Shown: positions 24,660 to 36,354 of the stretch, in pieces
How positions within the stretch are numbered: position 1 is the first letter of the stretch
Layout of the letters: every line of letters begins with the position of its first letter
Origin: Nepenthes gracilis
Taxonomy: Eukaryota; Streptophyta; Magnoliopsida; Caryophyllales; Nepenthaceae
Length of the DNA: 64,000 nucleotides
Assembly: GCA_033239525.1 (NCBI GenBank)
Contig: BSYO01000030.1
Location: forward strand, 13,289,030 to 13,353,029
Direction: 5' to 3'
Notes under the pieces: generated by a model
What the model saw: only the letters and a program-made list of their open reading frames with translations
What the model was told of the DNA's origin: nothing
Databases searched by the model: none
Made by a program: the position numbers and the translations under genes

Positions 24660-25455
24660 TGTTAGAGACATTTGTCTTATTGGCATATTCCGTGACCATA
24701 TGTATCATTGTTTTGATGTCGGGTTGTGGGTTGTCGGGTTAAAATTAGTTGGTCCGGATTTTAAAACCCAGAACCTCCCCGCTTTCATGCTCGATGGCCG
24801 CTCGAGCCGAAATCCCCGAGAATGGGGGCCGCTCCTCGCGCTCGATCCGGCTCAAGCGCCCGCAGGGTTTTAAGCTTGCCCAAAGAATTTTAAATGCGAT
24901 TTTTGGCTCCTCTATAAATATTGGCTTATGTTTTTGAAACCCCAAGGATGCCATAAGCTCTCTGCCAGATTATTTTGAGCCCCGATTTGAGAAGAAAGCC
25001 TTCATACTTCAATTAACTTAGCTTCTCTTGAGAAAACCCAAAGACATATCTTTGTACTTCATGTTCTAAAGAGTTTTCTCACCATTTTTCTTCTTCTTTT
25101 TCTATTCAAACTTCCATACTTCTACCTGCGTTGGAAACGTTAAGAAGGAGATCCGTTCGTGATTGGCAATTCAAGTGGCACGAAATTAAAAAGGTGTCGG
25201 TTAAGTTTACCCGAAGTTCCTTGGTAGGGATCGTGCGGCTTTAGCGCGCGTCCATGTGTTGATTTTCATAGATTGCTTCCCTGGCGTTGAAGCCGGAGTG
25301 TTTTTCTCGATGATATCGTCATACTATTGTTTAATTGATTATATTGTGCATGAGTGTTAATCTTGTCATCATCTAGAGTTAAATATTCCTTTACGTGTAT
25401 CGGATATTTAAATTAATTAATTTATTTTATTGCTTCCGCTATACATAAAAACACA
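24660..25455 (+). repeat. 5' LTR of the gag-only element
   Basis: It starts TGTTAGAGAC and probably ends near ACACA at 25455, just before the primer-binding site. A TATAAATA box lies at 24913-24920. It matches 27279-28075 closely except for several replaced GC-rich blocks. Confidence 0.75.
24913..24920 (+). promoter_or_regulatory. TATA box of 5' LTR (gag-only element)
   Basis: TATAAATA sits 253 bp into the LTR and is conserved in the 3' LTR at 27491-27498. Confidence 0.55.
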
Positions 25456-25460
25456 TTAAT

Positions 25461-25472
25461 TGGTATCGAGAC
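25461..25472 (+). other. Primer-binding site, initiator Met-tRNA type
   Basis: TGGTATCGAGAC resembles TGGTATCAGAGC, the complement of the 3' end of plant initiator Met-tRNA, and lies a few bases after the 5' LTR. Confidence 0.65.
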
Positions 25473-26330
25473 TTACCCCGATCCACAACCCCGATCTAGA
25501 TGTTGGATCGCTCTCCGTTCATCCCTTCTTTGATGGGAGTAACTATGCTTATTGGAAGGTCCTGATTTCCTTAAATCAATGGATGAATACAAATTGGTGG
25601 ACTCCACCTAAAAGTGGTGATGAGCTAAAAGCTCTCTCTTTGTGGTCAAAAGAAGAACTTGATACTTGCAATTGGAATAGTAAGGGGTTACATTTTTATG
25701 GTGATGAGATTAAACGAATCTCAATAGATTTCTAAAGATGCGTGAGATATTTTAGAAACCACTCATGAAGGAAGAAACTAGTGAAAAATTCAAAACCGCA
25801 AATGCTCACCACTAGATTCGAAGAACTAAAAATGCAAGATGATGAAACCTTTGATGAGTTCTATGTAAAATAATGATATTGTCAATTCCACGTTTAATTT
25901 AGGAGAACGAATTTTGGACAAAAGTTCTTAGATCACTTCAACGCTTTAGACATCAAGGTCATGTTGAAGAAAATAAAGACCTTGATAAAATGAAGATCGA
26001 AGAACTTGTTTTAACTTTAAAAATTCTTAAAGAAAAGAACTTTAAAAAACTTAAGAAGAAAGACCGTCGTGAACTTAAGGATTCCAAATCAAAACTAATG
26101 AATGTAAAGGCTTTGGTCACTATCGGGCTGAATGCCCAAACTTTAAACGCCAACAAGGTCAAGCCTTTAAAGCTAATTTGACCCTATGTGATGACCATGT
26201 TCTAAAATGGGCCGGTCAAGTACATTTTTAAGAATGTGTGGAAATTCTAATTTTGATCAATATTTGATGGCCTTCAAGAAGCTTACGATAAACTGTTTAG
26301 GGAATGCTTGAAAGCAAAAAAAAAATAAAA
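25470..26330 (+). pseudogene. Copia-type gag relic
   Basis: The opening frame has FDGSNYAYWK followed by a WMNTNWW segment, the start of a UBN2/Tork-Sire type gag. Later frames carry LTTRFEELKMQDDETFDEFY at about 25800-25865 and MKIEELVLTLKILKEKNFKK at 25990. A frameshifted GHYRAECPNFKRQQGQ zinc-knuckle-like piece lies near 26120, and AYDKLFRECLKAKKK near 26290. Gag forms the particle that holds element RNA. Frameshifts and stops prevent expression as one protein. Confidence 0.75.
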
Positions 26331-27267
26331 CCCTAGACAAGAGGGTCATTGAGTGAACAAGAAAGATTAGCTCTTCAATCCGAATTAGATTCTAAAACTC
26401 AAGAAATTGAGAATCAAAGTCTCATGTACTAAACAAATAACAACTTTAGAATCGATCTTGAGGCCTCTCGAAAAGATTTGAAACAATTCATAAATGGGTC
26501 CAAAAATTAGATCACATGCTCGGATTGGGAAAAAGTGGTGAAAATAAACAGGGTTTGGGGTATTTTAAATATTGCTCGTAAACATAAAACCTACAACTTG
26601 TTTTATTCCATGAAAATTTCACATAATCATGCCCACTCACCCAAAGTCATCGTGGTCGTGCCTCAATAATTTGGCTCATCTAATTTAGGTAATCAAAGGT
26701 TATGAACAATTCCTCCATCCCTAAGTTTGTGCCTACCTGCATGCATGTGGGGAAAGTTGGTCATATTCGCCCAAAGTGCTACACCATGAATCCTTTGCAA
26801 ATAAAAACTTTGGCTTGAATAAACTTGTTGATCACCTTGACATTTGGATGCACAAGTTAAAAGCTTGAATACGATAGTGCATTCAAAATCATTACCCCTT
26901 GGCCATTTTAAATTTTGATGCACTTTGATAGGGGAGCTTAGGGGGAGACATAGCTTGCTTATTTTGGGGGAGTTTTTTTGTTATTTGCATATTAGTTCAA
27001 ATTATTATTACTTGAGGAGGAGTAATTTTCTTTAGGGGAGTATTGTTGTATGTGTCTCCGCTATGTACCATGCATGTTGTTATATTGTTATTATTGTTTT
27101 TGCCTCATTGTTACTAACTTTGCTTGCCCAATTTCCCAAAGCTTTCATCACATAATGTTTAGCTATTTAATTTTTTTTTAAGTAATCATAGGCGTAGGTT
27201 TTCAACATTTTATCTCGGTGGTGTCTCCTTCACTTGTATTTATTTTTTTCTGAGTTTTGTCATTGCC
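26331..27267. other. Non-coding interior of the gag-only element
   Basis: Frames give ALQSELDSKTQEIE-type coiled text near 26370, then no recognised domain. T-rich and G-rich tracts such as GGGGGAG recur near 26940-27040, as in untranslated parts of some non-autonomous copia elements. No pol domain is present. Confidence 0.5.
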
Positions 27268-27278
27268 AAAGGGGAGAT

Positions 27279-28075
27279 TGTTAGAGACATTTGTCTTATT
27301 TGCATATTCCGTGACCATATGTATCATTGTTTTGATGTCGGATTGTGGGTTGTCGGGTTAAAGGCCGCCCGCCTCTTGATGCTCGATGGCCGCTCGAGCG
27401 AAATCCCCGAGAATGGGGGCCGCTCACTAATTTCCCACGAAACCCTACAGTCAGCCACCGCGCGAACTTAAACGCGATTTTTGGCTCCTCTATAAATATT
27501 GGCTTATGTTTTGAAACCCCAAGGATGCCATAGTCTCTGCCATTATTTTGAGCCCAGATTTGAGAAGAAAGCCTTTATGCTTCAATTAACTTAGCTTCTC
27601 TTGAGAAAACCCAAAGACATATCTTTGTACTTCATGTTCTAAATTTTCTCACCATTTTTCTTCTTCAACAAACTTCCATCCTTCTACCTGTTGGAAACGT
27701 TGGTTCAAATTAGATCTGTTCGTGATTGGCAATTCAAGTCAAGAGGAAGAGTGGCTGGGAAGGTGTCCGGTTTCAAAGGAGTTCCTTGGTAGGGATAAAA
27801 GTCGGCTATGTTAGCGGCGTCGTTACCACCCGGCTGTAAGTTGATTTTCATAGTGCATTGCTTCCCCGGGCCGTTGAAGCCTGGTGTTTTCTCGATATCG
27901 AGTTTCACTCGTCACCAAAAATCGGATCTTTTTACTATTGTTTATGCTTGGCTTGAATTGCTTGTCATTATTATATTATGCATGAGTGTTAATCTCGTCA
28001 TCATCTAGAGTTAAATATTCCTTACGTGTATCGGATATTTAAATTAATTAATTTATTTTATTGCTTCCGCTATAC
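27279..28075 (+). repeat. 3' LTR of the gag-only element
   Basis: It starts TGTTAGAGAC right after the purine tract and matches the 5' LTR up to CTTCCGCTATAC near 28075. Some segments, for example after GGGTTAAA at about 27360 and after GGGGCCGCTC at about 27425, are unrelated to the 5' copy. The TATA box is conserved at 27491-27498. Confidence 0.7.
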
Positions 28076-28139
28076 TTATAACGGGGTCGAAACACGTAAG
28101 CACCGAAACGTGTTTTTTCAGATACAAACATCAAACAGT

Positions 28140-31100
28140 TGATTACGCGAAGAAATCTAGAAGAGGGGAAGGATGCTTTCATTGAGATGATGATATATAA
28201 AATGATAATCAATCTTGATATGTATTTGTGTATTCATAAAACACATTATTATAAATAATTTGGATAACACTATGATTATTATAATAAAAGGGAGTGCTAT
28301 TGGAATGAGGAACATTGATGTCCTATAAAAAGCCAAGGAAGCTAGAAAAGCTCAGATGTAGTATTAGTAAGAATACGATATTTGGCCTCAATGTTAGAAT
28401 AGAAAATAGCAGTCTAGGTTTTACTACTCAAAAGATGAGAGAATCCCTAATGGGCAGATAAAACCAATATTGAACTTTTGATTAGTAGGGTTTCCTATCT
28501 AATCGTTATCAAAATATACTCGAGTTTTAATGAAAAATGATAAGAAAAAAAGCTCATAAAATAAAATATTTTTCACATAATGGAGAGTATGAAGAACAAT
28601 TGTATATTAAACAGAACATGGAGCTTATATAAATTGGTTGACAAGATTCATAGTATAGTAATATCAGGTCTGAAAACAGTATGGTATATGAGACTTTCAA
28701 CCAACTAATGAAAAATAGTAGTATTAAAAATAGGGTTGCCATTAGTATTATAGAGTTTGACGTTATATTTAAAGGGAATAATAGTTGTCTTATAATCAAT
28801 AAGTCCAATACTAGGAGAAATATTGAAGAAATATTTAACTTGTATCAAATGGTAGCCATCAAAATTGGGAATTATCTCAAGTCCAATAAAATAGCAATAG
28901 AAACTAAGACCCTTTATTTCAAAACATTAACCCAAAAAGCATTTAAATTTAAAAAAGTTAGAACTATTATTATCAGTAATAATTATACATCAATTGTAAT
29001 ATGATAGTAGTATAATGCGTAAAAAGGGTAAAGTATGAGAGATGAGGGCAAAATCAAGTTGTGAAACAATAGAGATAAACTTGACAAACCAAGTATAAGG
29101 ATTCTACTTAAAACAGTATAATGTTCGTCAAAAGTGACTATCCAGGAGAATGAGGATAATTAGGAGAAACTTTTATGTAAACTTTTTTAGTCAAATTTTT
29201 ATATTAAAATGTATTCTTTAAATCTATTTAAAATAAAGACTATTAGCATTTATTAGCTACAGTAATGAGAGATTGAACAAATTTAGTATAGGTAATAGAA
29301 GCCAAATTCTTCTCTTAATCAATGCTATACTTTTGGGTAAAACTCTTAGCCATAAGACAAACTTTGTGTCAGACTTTGAAACTATCTAAATTTATTTACC
29401 ATTTATATATCAATTTATTTTCTATTGTAGTATACTAGGCGAATGAGCAACCAAATCCTAAGTATGAATTTTCTAAAAGGTATCAAACTCTTCTGATAAA
29501 GAGAAATCATGAAAGTTACAAAGATGGGTAGGAAGGGAGTGTATTTGACTAGAACAATAAATATCTATAGTGGGAGAGAACTCAAAAGGCATGGTAATTA
29601 TGTTGAAGTCATTGGATGATATAGATTCATTAGGAGCAAGTGAGTTAATAGGCTCTACATCAAATGAGAAATTTTGAAAAGGATGACGGTTGGATTAATG
29701 AAAATTTGAAAGGAAGTAGAAGGGTGCCTGAAGGAAATGAGAGACATCAATGATGTTTTTATGTTCCCAAAACTTAGTATTCTTGAAAATACAAAGACAT
29801 CTGATTATGTGATCATAATATTGATAGTCTTTATATTCAATACTATAACAAAAAAAAGTATTAAAGTCGAGAGTAAAATTCAAGTTTAGTACACTCATAA
29901 GGAGGTAGGAGAACAAAGTACAGCAAAAAAACTTTAAAAGTGAATAATTAGGTACATTTTTATGGAGATATTCATATGTTGATTAGTTGAAAATGGTAGG
30001 GATGAAACTTGATTAATATTGTAGATGGCTGTAAGAGTATCTTCTTCCCAAAAAGACTTGAAAAGAGAAGCAAACGTGAGGATAGTACAAAAGGTATCAA
30101 GAATATGATGATACTTATATTTAGAATGATTATTTTATTGGAATGTGTGAGGATATGATTTATGAAACATAGTGCCCGTTTGTTAAGTTTGTTTAGAAAA
30201 AAAAATAGAGGTATATTTTATAATATTATTAGAACAAAAAACTTTAATAGTGTGACCAAATTGAGTTTTAATCATTTATTAAAAATTATAAAAGGTGTTA
30301 ACTAGTTCAAAGTGATTATATAAAAAATAAATTCAAATATAATGACAATAATATTCAACAAAGATAATGTTGTGGGACCCACCCTTCGTTGAAACATGTG
30401 CAGGACCCAAATATTGGAGTGAAGCAAATCAAAATCTGTGGAAATGAAATAGATAGTTTTGTTAAAAAGATAAGATTATTTATTTATATAAATTATAAGA
30501 CATGCAGTTAAAAAAGTTAAAAATAACTCCATTTAAGTAATATTAGAGGCTAAAGTTTGAATACGAGATAAGAAGAGATGACTAAGTTAGCTGTGCTAGA
30601 GACTGCAGGAGATAGCATCACTAAGCAAGTAAGTGGAATATAAACACAAAAGATGCAGAAATGTAAGTTCAAAAAGGTAATTAATTTTACACTCGATCTC
30701 AAAAAACTACCCCATTTTATGATCATGTATATCAAAATCCTTGTAAGATAAGATTAAGCAAATATTACATTGAATAAGTTAATCAATATATACAAGATTA
30801 AAAGATAAGTTTGAAATATACTAAGTATATGAAATATGAAAGTCAGATATATATATATATATATATAAATATGATTGATAGATATATGAGGATCATTTGG
30901 AGTATAGATAAGAGGATCATTTGTTAAACACGTCTTATGATACATTGATGATGCGTTAGATGTCATATGATTATAGTAAAGGGAGTTGCTAAATTAGGAA
31001 GAAAATGTACTTAAAAGACAGACAACACAGTGGATGCCTGAGACAACTTAGTTGACAATTACCTCAAAATTAACTACACTAAGAGACAAAGATGTAGGGG

Positions 31101-31300
31101 CATAAAGTTGTCGAGGAGATTGCCATGGTCTTTTGGAAAGTTTTATCTCTTTTGACATCCTTAACATCTTATTTTCTTTAAAAAAAAATGTTAGAGATAT
31201 GGTGTCTATTTTCTTAACAGTAACTGCATTTGCTATTAAAGTGGCAAAAAGTAGAGGAATCAAAAATCTCATTCAAATCAAAAGAACTAGGTAATGTAGC
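28140..31300 (-). pseudogene. Decayed Ty1/copia pol relic
   Basis: From high to low coordinates the minus strand shows gag/protease-zone text that is not securely assigned (30560-31300). Integrase pieces follow, such as a LLHSNIWV segment near 30410 and SFWEED then TAIYNIN near 30040. The post-integrase block gives IEYKDY and TKFWEHKNIIDVSHFLQAPFYF at about 29700-29850. RT C-terminal pieces (HQLV-SLIYHTI-like) lie near 28680, and RNase H pieces such as DINVPHSNSTPFYY, NNHSVIQIIYNNVFYEYTN and ending SSRNQ at 28140-28340. Every frame is interrupted. It is an old Ty1/copia copy whose LTRs I could not find. Confidence 0.75.
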
Positions 31301-31996
31301 CATGATTGTATTAATGGATAGAATTTGACAAGTCTTTTATCGGGTCTTGTTAGAAACAAATTCTATGAAAACAATATTAAGTGTAGGTACAGGAGAGTGA
31401 TGGAGTAGTGTGGCTCTAGTGTGCTCAAATCATCACAAATATTTATTATAAAATATATAAACTCATAACAATTTCAACACTTCATAAACAGTTCAATAAA
31501 TTGAGTATTTGGGAAGGCCAAATTAGATTAAAAAAAGTTAATTCCAAATACTATTGACTTTATAGTAAAACTTAGTAATTAATTGGTCAGGCTCCTAACA
31601 CATTTGATAAAATTTAGATTTTGATTAAAATTATAAGGTATCATTATTGGAATAATTGTAATAATTGGAGAGAAAATTCAAAAGCGAATATAACTTTTTG
31701 AAATTTAGGAAAGAGTTTCTGAATAGAAGGAACTGATGGGTAAATAAATAAAAAAAGTATCTTATAATAAATCCTTCTTATGTTTCCTTGTCTGTTTTTA
31801 TGGGTTTTGACTTTCTCCGTAACAAAATATCAAATTTTGCGACTAATGAGAAAAATAGATATTTGTTGAACCTAACTATTGTAATCGGTGTTATTCAAAA
31901 TAATCTTAATAAATATCATTTAATAAAAACATAATAGAAAAATACCAATATTTGCTAAAAAAGTGGCATGAGTGTAATGGTTGTCTAAATGGCAAG
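31301..31996. other. AT-rich spacer
   Basis: This may be the 5' part of the copia relic below, but no LTR, primer-binding site or gene can be recognised. Confidence 0.35.
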
Positions 31997-32001
31997 ATAA
32001 A

Positions 32002-32829
32002 TATTGGGGATCACTCCCGTGAAGAAGCTCTTGTGATCGAAGAACTTGGGTGGAGCACGAATGTGCTGTTTCATTCAGGAAAGAAATTCCGGTCAACAAG
32101 TATGTCAACCGGATGGACGATCAATGGAGTTGACCGGATGGACGATCAACATTACCGGCAAATGATGTTGACCGGTTTGGCGGTTAAGTAAACTGGATTC
32201 ATTGAGAGATTCCAGAAGGGCAAATTTCAGACGGTCAACAGGGGTGTTGACCGGTCTCGTGAAGAATGCGGACGGCCAACGGTTAGCCACCCGCTAGGAA
32301 ATCCAGTATAACGCCAACTCAGTAGATTTTCTGGAGATACGTGATCTCAGACGGTTATGTTGGAGGCGTTTTTGATAGGGAATATTTATATTGTTGGAAA
32401 GGAATGATCCTGTCCTTTCTGGAGGGAAAATTGCCCTAGATCTCTCGGTGTGCGGTTTTCAAAAAGCAAGTATTGTAACTTGCTGCACATTCGTTTTGTA
32501 AGAAGTGTGTGAGAAAATTTAGGTAGAGAACTTTTGTGCTTGAGAAAGCGAGAGAAAAACGATGAAGGCAAGAGAAACTGTAAGCAACCGCGTGTGTGTT
32601 GTCGTTGTTTTATTCTTCGATTTCTCTTTATTCTTTACTATGTAACGGGGAAACTTGTTCCCAAATCTCTCACATACTGAAATACGTTTCAGTGGACAGA
32701 TTGTCCCGTGGTTTTTTCCTTGATTGATAAGGATTTTTCACGTAAAATTCTTATATTCATTGTTCTTCTTCGTTCATATTCCTTACTGTATTATTTGAGT
32801 GGGAAAGTCTGTCGCCATATTTTCCAACA
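32002..32829 (+). repeat. Solo LTR, family B (TSD ATAAA)
   Basis: An 828-bp LTR begins TATTGGGGATCACTCCCG (TG decayed to TA) and ends TTCCAACA. Perfect ATAAA duplications flank it at 31997-32001 and 32830-32834. It is related to the LTRs at 18249-19190 and 40405-41234. It holds five TTGACC W-box cores within 32085-32250 and the hairpin motif at 32704-32748. With no internal region it is a recombination product. Confidence 0.85.
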
Positions 32830-32834
32830 ATAAA

Positions 32835-33178
32835 GTCACCTGAAAACTTGTTGGTGTTGACGTTAGGTGGCCAGCGGCAACAACAGCCGCATTTTATTGT
32901 GTGGGTTGAGGGCCCCTGTTTGGAGCTGAACCAGGGGGCTTGTGATTGAACCAAATTCGGCCAAATTGAGTTGATGTGGGCAGCTTTGGACTACTTGTGA
33001 TTGGGGCAAAGAGAGTTATGTTTCGAGGCGCAGAAAATTGAAATGCTAAGTTCTAAGACAACGATTCGTTTCACAAACCGCGTTTTAATTATTGAGATAA
33101 ATATGAAACTCTCAATGAAGCATTTTGTGATCCCAAGGAATTAAACGAGTTTTAAATTGTCTTTTTTTTTTCAAATAG
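32835..33178. other. Spacer between two solo LTRs
   Basis: About 340 bp of moderate GC content without a recognisable gene; the last five bases, AATAG, are the target-site duplication of the next LTR. Confidence 0.5.
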
Positions 33179-33945
33179 TGTTGAATTATGGGTTACTCTC
33201 ATCGGGAGCCATACCCAATTGTTTGACCATTTGAAGGTTCGGTCGAACACAAACAAGTTCTATACTAAGACAGAAGATTACGGTGTTCGCGCACGTGGCA
33301 AGCAGATGAGGGCATTCGCATTCAAGCACCGAGTGCCAAGTCTAAGGGAGACCAGGCGGTGATGCCGAAAAGTGACCTGATGCTGAGTCCAAGGAAGACC
33401 GGGCGGTGATGCCGAAGAGCGACCGGATGCCGTGTCCAAAGGTGACTGGGTGGTGATGCCGAAGAGCGACTGGATGCCGAGTCTAGTAGTGTTTGAGTAT
33501 GGTCCTTAGTAAAAAAATACGCTAATGCGTTTTAGGGTTTTTATATAAACAGAGAGCAAAATTATCACTTGCAATTTTACAGACCAGTGAGCATCGTCAG
33601 TGAGAGAAGAAAAAGAGAGAGAGAGGGAGAAGAGGAAGGTTTAAGCATTTGGAAGAGCTTCAAGCCGTGTTCTAATTTTTATTTTTTTCTCATTCATCTC
33701 GTACTCATTATTACTTGAGTCTATTTGCTGCAAGGTATAGAGCCTTTGTTTTATATTTGGAGTTTGTGTAATCGATCATTGTATAGTAGATATTTCGAAC
33801 GTATCGTCTTGTGATTTTTTCCTCCTATTCAGTGGCTAGCTTTTCATGTAAAATTTTATTTATTTCTTTATATGTGATTATTGTTTATCGGTTGTGCGTG
33901 TTTGAGCGTTTCCTCATGGTTTCTCTAAGTGTCGGGACTCTAGCA
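33179..33945 (+). repeat. Solo LTR (TSD AATAG)
   Basis: A 767-bp LTR begins TGTTGAATTATGGG and ends TCTAGCA, flanked by perfect AATAG at 33174-33178 and 33946-33950. It contains a 47-bp minisatellite (33338-33480), a TATATAAAC-type TATA element near 33542 and the hairpin motif at 33805-33854. Confidence 0.85.
33338..33480. repeat. 47-bp minisatellite, three copies, in LTR
   Basis: GGCGGTGATGCCGAA-type anchors occur at 33355, 33402 and 33449, an exact 47-bp period. Each unit also holds a TCCAAGG-type block and GAGCGACCGGATGCC-like text. It lies upstream of the LTR TATA element. Confidence 0.85.
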
Positions 33946-33950
33946 AATAG

Positions 33951-34629
33951 ATCTCGACAATTGGCAATGGAGTCGTCTTTTTCCCTCAAAATCAGATGTT
34001 GATGGTTGGAGGAGCTGATAAAATAATGACTTCAAATTTGGAACTGGTGGAGCAACATTTTGCGGTGCATGGCACTATTGTTGGTGAACGAATGTAAAAT
34101 TATCGGCAGTGATGGTTTTGGGAAGCACGGGGATCAATTGTCAATAGTTGCCACTCTAGAAGAATAGTGAGCGATGAGCTTATAACAACAATGAGCAACA
34201 GCAACCAGAAGAACGATATTGCATCAAAAATATGTCAATGAGCAATAGAAACCAAGAATGATGAACACAGTGAGCGACAACTTGTAACATGCTGAAAGGT
34301 GTTGCATTGGATGAATAGTGACCGACAATTTGCAACAAGTTGAACAGTAAGAATGGTGAACAGTGATAGAATTTAGATATATAACATATCTCTAAGTAGA
34401 TTTAGTAAATCTATCTCTAATATCCTATAAAAATATGAAAAGAGAGATTGTGTTTTTATGTATATATAACTGTACAATGGCCTATCTTTTTATAGGAGTT
34501 GGAGGCAGTTTCAATTAAGAAAATTGTGATAATAGTAATTATATAAATACCTTAAATTTAAAAGTATTATTCGTCTAATTTAAAAATGATATTATACATA
34601 TCCAGATGTAGATAATCTAAATTAGATGA
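33951..34629. other. Flank of the complete copia element
   Basis: No gene. Repeated words such as GTGAGCGA and GAACAGTGA make a loosely repetitive stretch at 34150-34370. The following AT-rich part (34370-34630) resembles an older repeat that continues after 40312. Confidence 0.45.
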
Positions 34630-34634
34630 TAGTA

Positions 34635-35443
34635 TGTTGGGATTTTAGGTCACTATCGTGTGGGAATTCGCCGGAATGGGAGGAAGGTCGAAGTGGTTTT
34701 ACTTGGTCAGAATGAAAGAAAGGCCGAAATGATTACACTTGACCAGGATGGAAGAAAAGTCAGAATGGTTTTACTTAGTCGGAATGGATGAAAGGCTGGA
34801 TGGTTACATTTAGCCGGTGTAAAATTTCTTGAGCAGAAAATCCGGAGTGAAACTTCCAAAGAGCTTCACAAAATCAGAAAAATGAAGACTTGTCGGAATG
34901 ATAAAGTCATAAGGAAGGTCAACTACTAATGGCGGAGGGCAATCTGTCTTAAAAAGGCTAACCTGTAAAGTCAACACAGATAGTAGATTTTGTAAAAAAT
35001 AAAGTTAACTTTCAGAGTTAATAGTCGATTTGTGGAGTAGGTCAACTATTCCCGATAGAAAGGCGTCTTACAGAGTAGGTGGTAGGGATTGCTGAGCATA
35101 TAACCACCTTGCAGAAGTAGGTGGTCGCCTGGTGTATATATATGTGTGTGTGTGTGTGTGTGCTATGAGTGAGAGTGTGTGAAGAAACACAGAAAAACAA
35201 AGGAGTAGCGCTTTATTTTTGTTCTCTGTTTTTTTGGGGCTTGTGTAGTTAGGATTTTTTTAACAAAAATTTTTATAGTGTGATTTTATTGGCTAAATAT
35301 CCCGTGATTTTTCTCTTTTATTTAGAAGAGGGTTCCTACGTAAAATAATGTTCCAATTCTCTCCTATCTTTTTGTTGTGTGCATGTGCATCCGTCTTCTT
35401 TATCCTCTCGGATTCATTGACCGACCGACATTTCTTCCATACA
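34635..35443 (+). repeat. 5' LTR of the copia element
   Basis: It starts TGTTGGGATTTTAGG and ends CCATACA. It contains a 36-bp repeat in four copies (34672-34815), a (TA)n(TG)n run at 35134-35162 at the expected TATA position, and the hairpin motif at 35300-35346. Confidence 0.9.
34672..34815. repeat. 36-bp minisatellite, four copies, in 5' LTR
   Basis: Units start at 34672, 34708, 34744 and 34780 with exact 36-bp period; each has a GAATGGAAGAAAGG-like half and a GGTTTTACTTGG-like half. The 3' LTR has the same array at about 39548-39690 with one unit shortened by 4 bp. Confidence 0.9.
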
Positions 35444-35445
35444 AG

Positions 35446-35458
35446 TGGTATCAAAGAG
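35446..35458 (+). other. Primer-binding site, initiator Met-tRNA type
   Basis: TGGTATCAAAGAG follows the 5' LTR by two bases and matches the usual plant copia primer site TGGTATCAGAGC apart from decay. Confidence 0.75.
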
Positions 35459-35559
35459 AGGTTATTCGTACCAGTGTTAAAATTTATTGAAATCGATGTA
35501 GGTGGGAAACAAGATGATTTGTATGAACGACACAAATTATGACATTTGAAAAAGTAAGA

Positions 35560-36260
35560 TGACCGACCTGCTATTTGTAAAGATAATACATCTTCCAAAG
35601 TTCGCTTCGCAAAAGTCTGAGGCGAAATCAGAGAAATAGTGGGGTTTTGAGTACAAACAGGTCTGTGGCTACTTTCGACAGTTTGTGGATAACAATTTGT
35701 ACAATCACATCCGAAATGAGACGGATGTAAAGACACTATGAGAGAAGTTAGAAACTCTCTATACTTCTAAGACAGACAATAACAAACTGTTTTACTTGAA
35801 TAAATTGTTACAAGTGAAATACAATGAGGGAATGCCCATTGCCGACCACCTAAATGAATTTTAAGGGTGTGTTGACCGGATGAATGGCATGGGCATCAAA
35901 TTCGAAGACGAAGTGGTGAGCTTGTGGCTCCTAACAGCTTTGCCGGACTCTTGGGAGGTTATACGAATCACCATAGCTAATACTGTTCTAAATGGTGTGG
36001 TAACCATGAAAATGACAAAATGAGCTGTGCTAAACGAAGAGACGAGGCGTCGGTCACAGGCCTTTTCTTCCTCTCAGCACTCCAACCTGTTGGTCATAGA
36101 GTCCCGAGGAAGGAGCAAAGGGCATGGCCTAAAATCTCGAGAGAAGGATCACAACAAGTTCCAGTCGAGATACCAAAACCTTGAGTGTCATTACTGCAGG
36201 AAGAAAGTCCATATCAAGAAATTATTATAAGTGAAAACGTGACAATAATAGAGAAAGAAA
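35560..36260 (+). pseudogene. Copia gag relic (UBN2 type)
   Basis: Scattered frames spell a UBN2-type gag: NHIRNETDVKTL-like near 35710, LFYLNKLLQVKYNEGMPIAD near 35790, EDEVVSLWLLTALPDSWEVI near 35905, then RRRSQAFSSSQHSN near 36040. A CHYCRKKVHIKK zinc knuckle near 36186 has lost its last Cys to LL before a stop. In-frame stops and shifts are common. The product would have formed the particle around element RNA. Confidence 0.75.
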
Positions 36261-36354
36261 GGAGAATAAGGCTGAGAAGGGACGAGGTGAGGAGAAGGTC
36301 TCGGTCTCAATCGTCACCGGAGGAGATCTCCTATTAACTTGTGATATAGATGTT

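Larger units (their letters stand above)
24660..28075 (+). mobile_element. Non-autonomous LTR element with gag only
   Basis: Two LTRs of about 790 bp beginning TGTTAGAGACATTTG enclose about 1.8 kb. A Met-tRNA-type primer-binding site follows the 5' LTR, and a purine tract AAAGGGGAGAT at 27268-27278 abuts the 3' LTR. Only a gag-like relic is visible inside; no protease, integrase or RT is seen. Mobilisation would have required proteins from another copia element. No target-site duplication could be fixed because the 3' LTR end is altered. Confidence 0.75.

Noticed and set aside
28681..29004. 107-codon plus-strand open frame
   Set aside because: It lies antisense to the RT/RNase H part of a minus-strand copia relic and shows no domain of its own.
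33338..33480. Possible CRISPR-like array (three spaced repeats)
   Set aside because: The whole 47-bp unit repeats with no unique spacers, inside a plant LTR with a target-site duplication; it is a minisatellite.
35293..35736. 147-codon minus-strand open frame
   Set aside because: Antisense to the copia 5' LTR end, primer site and gag, which explain the sequence.
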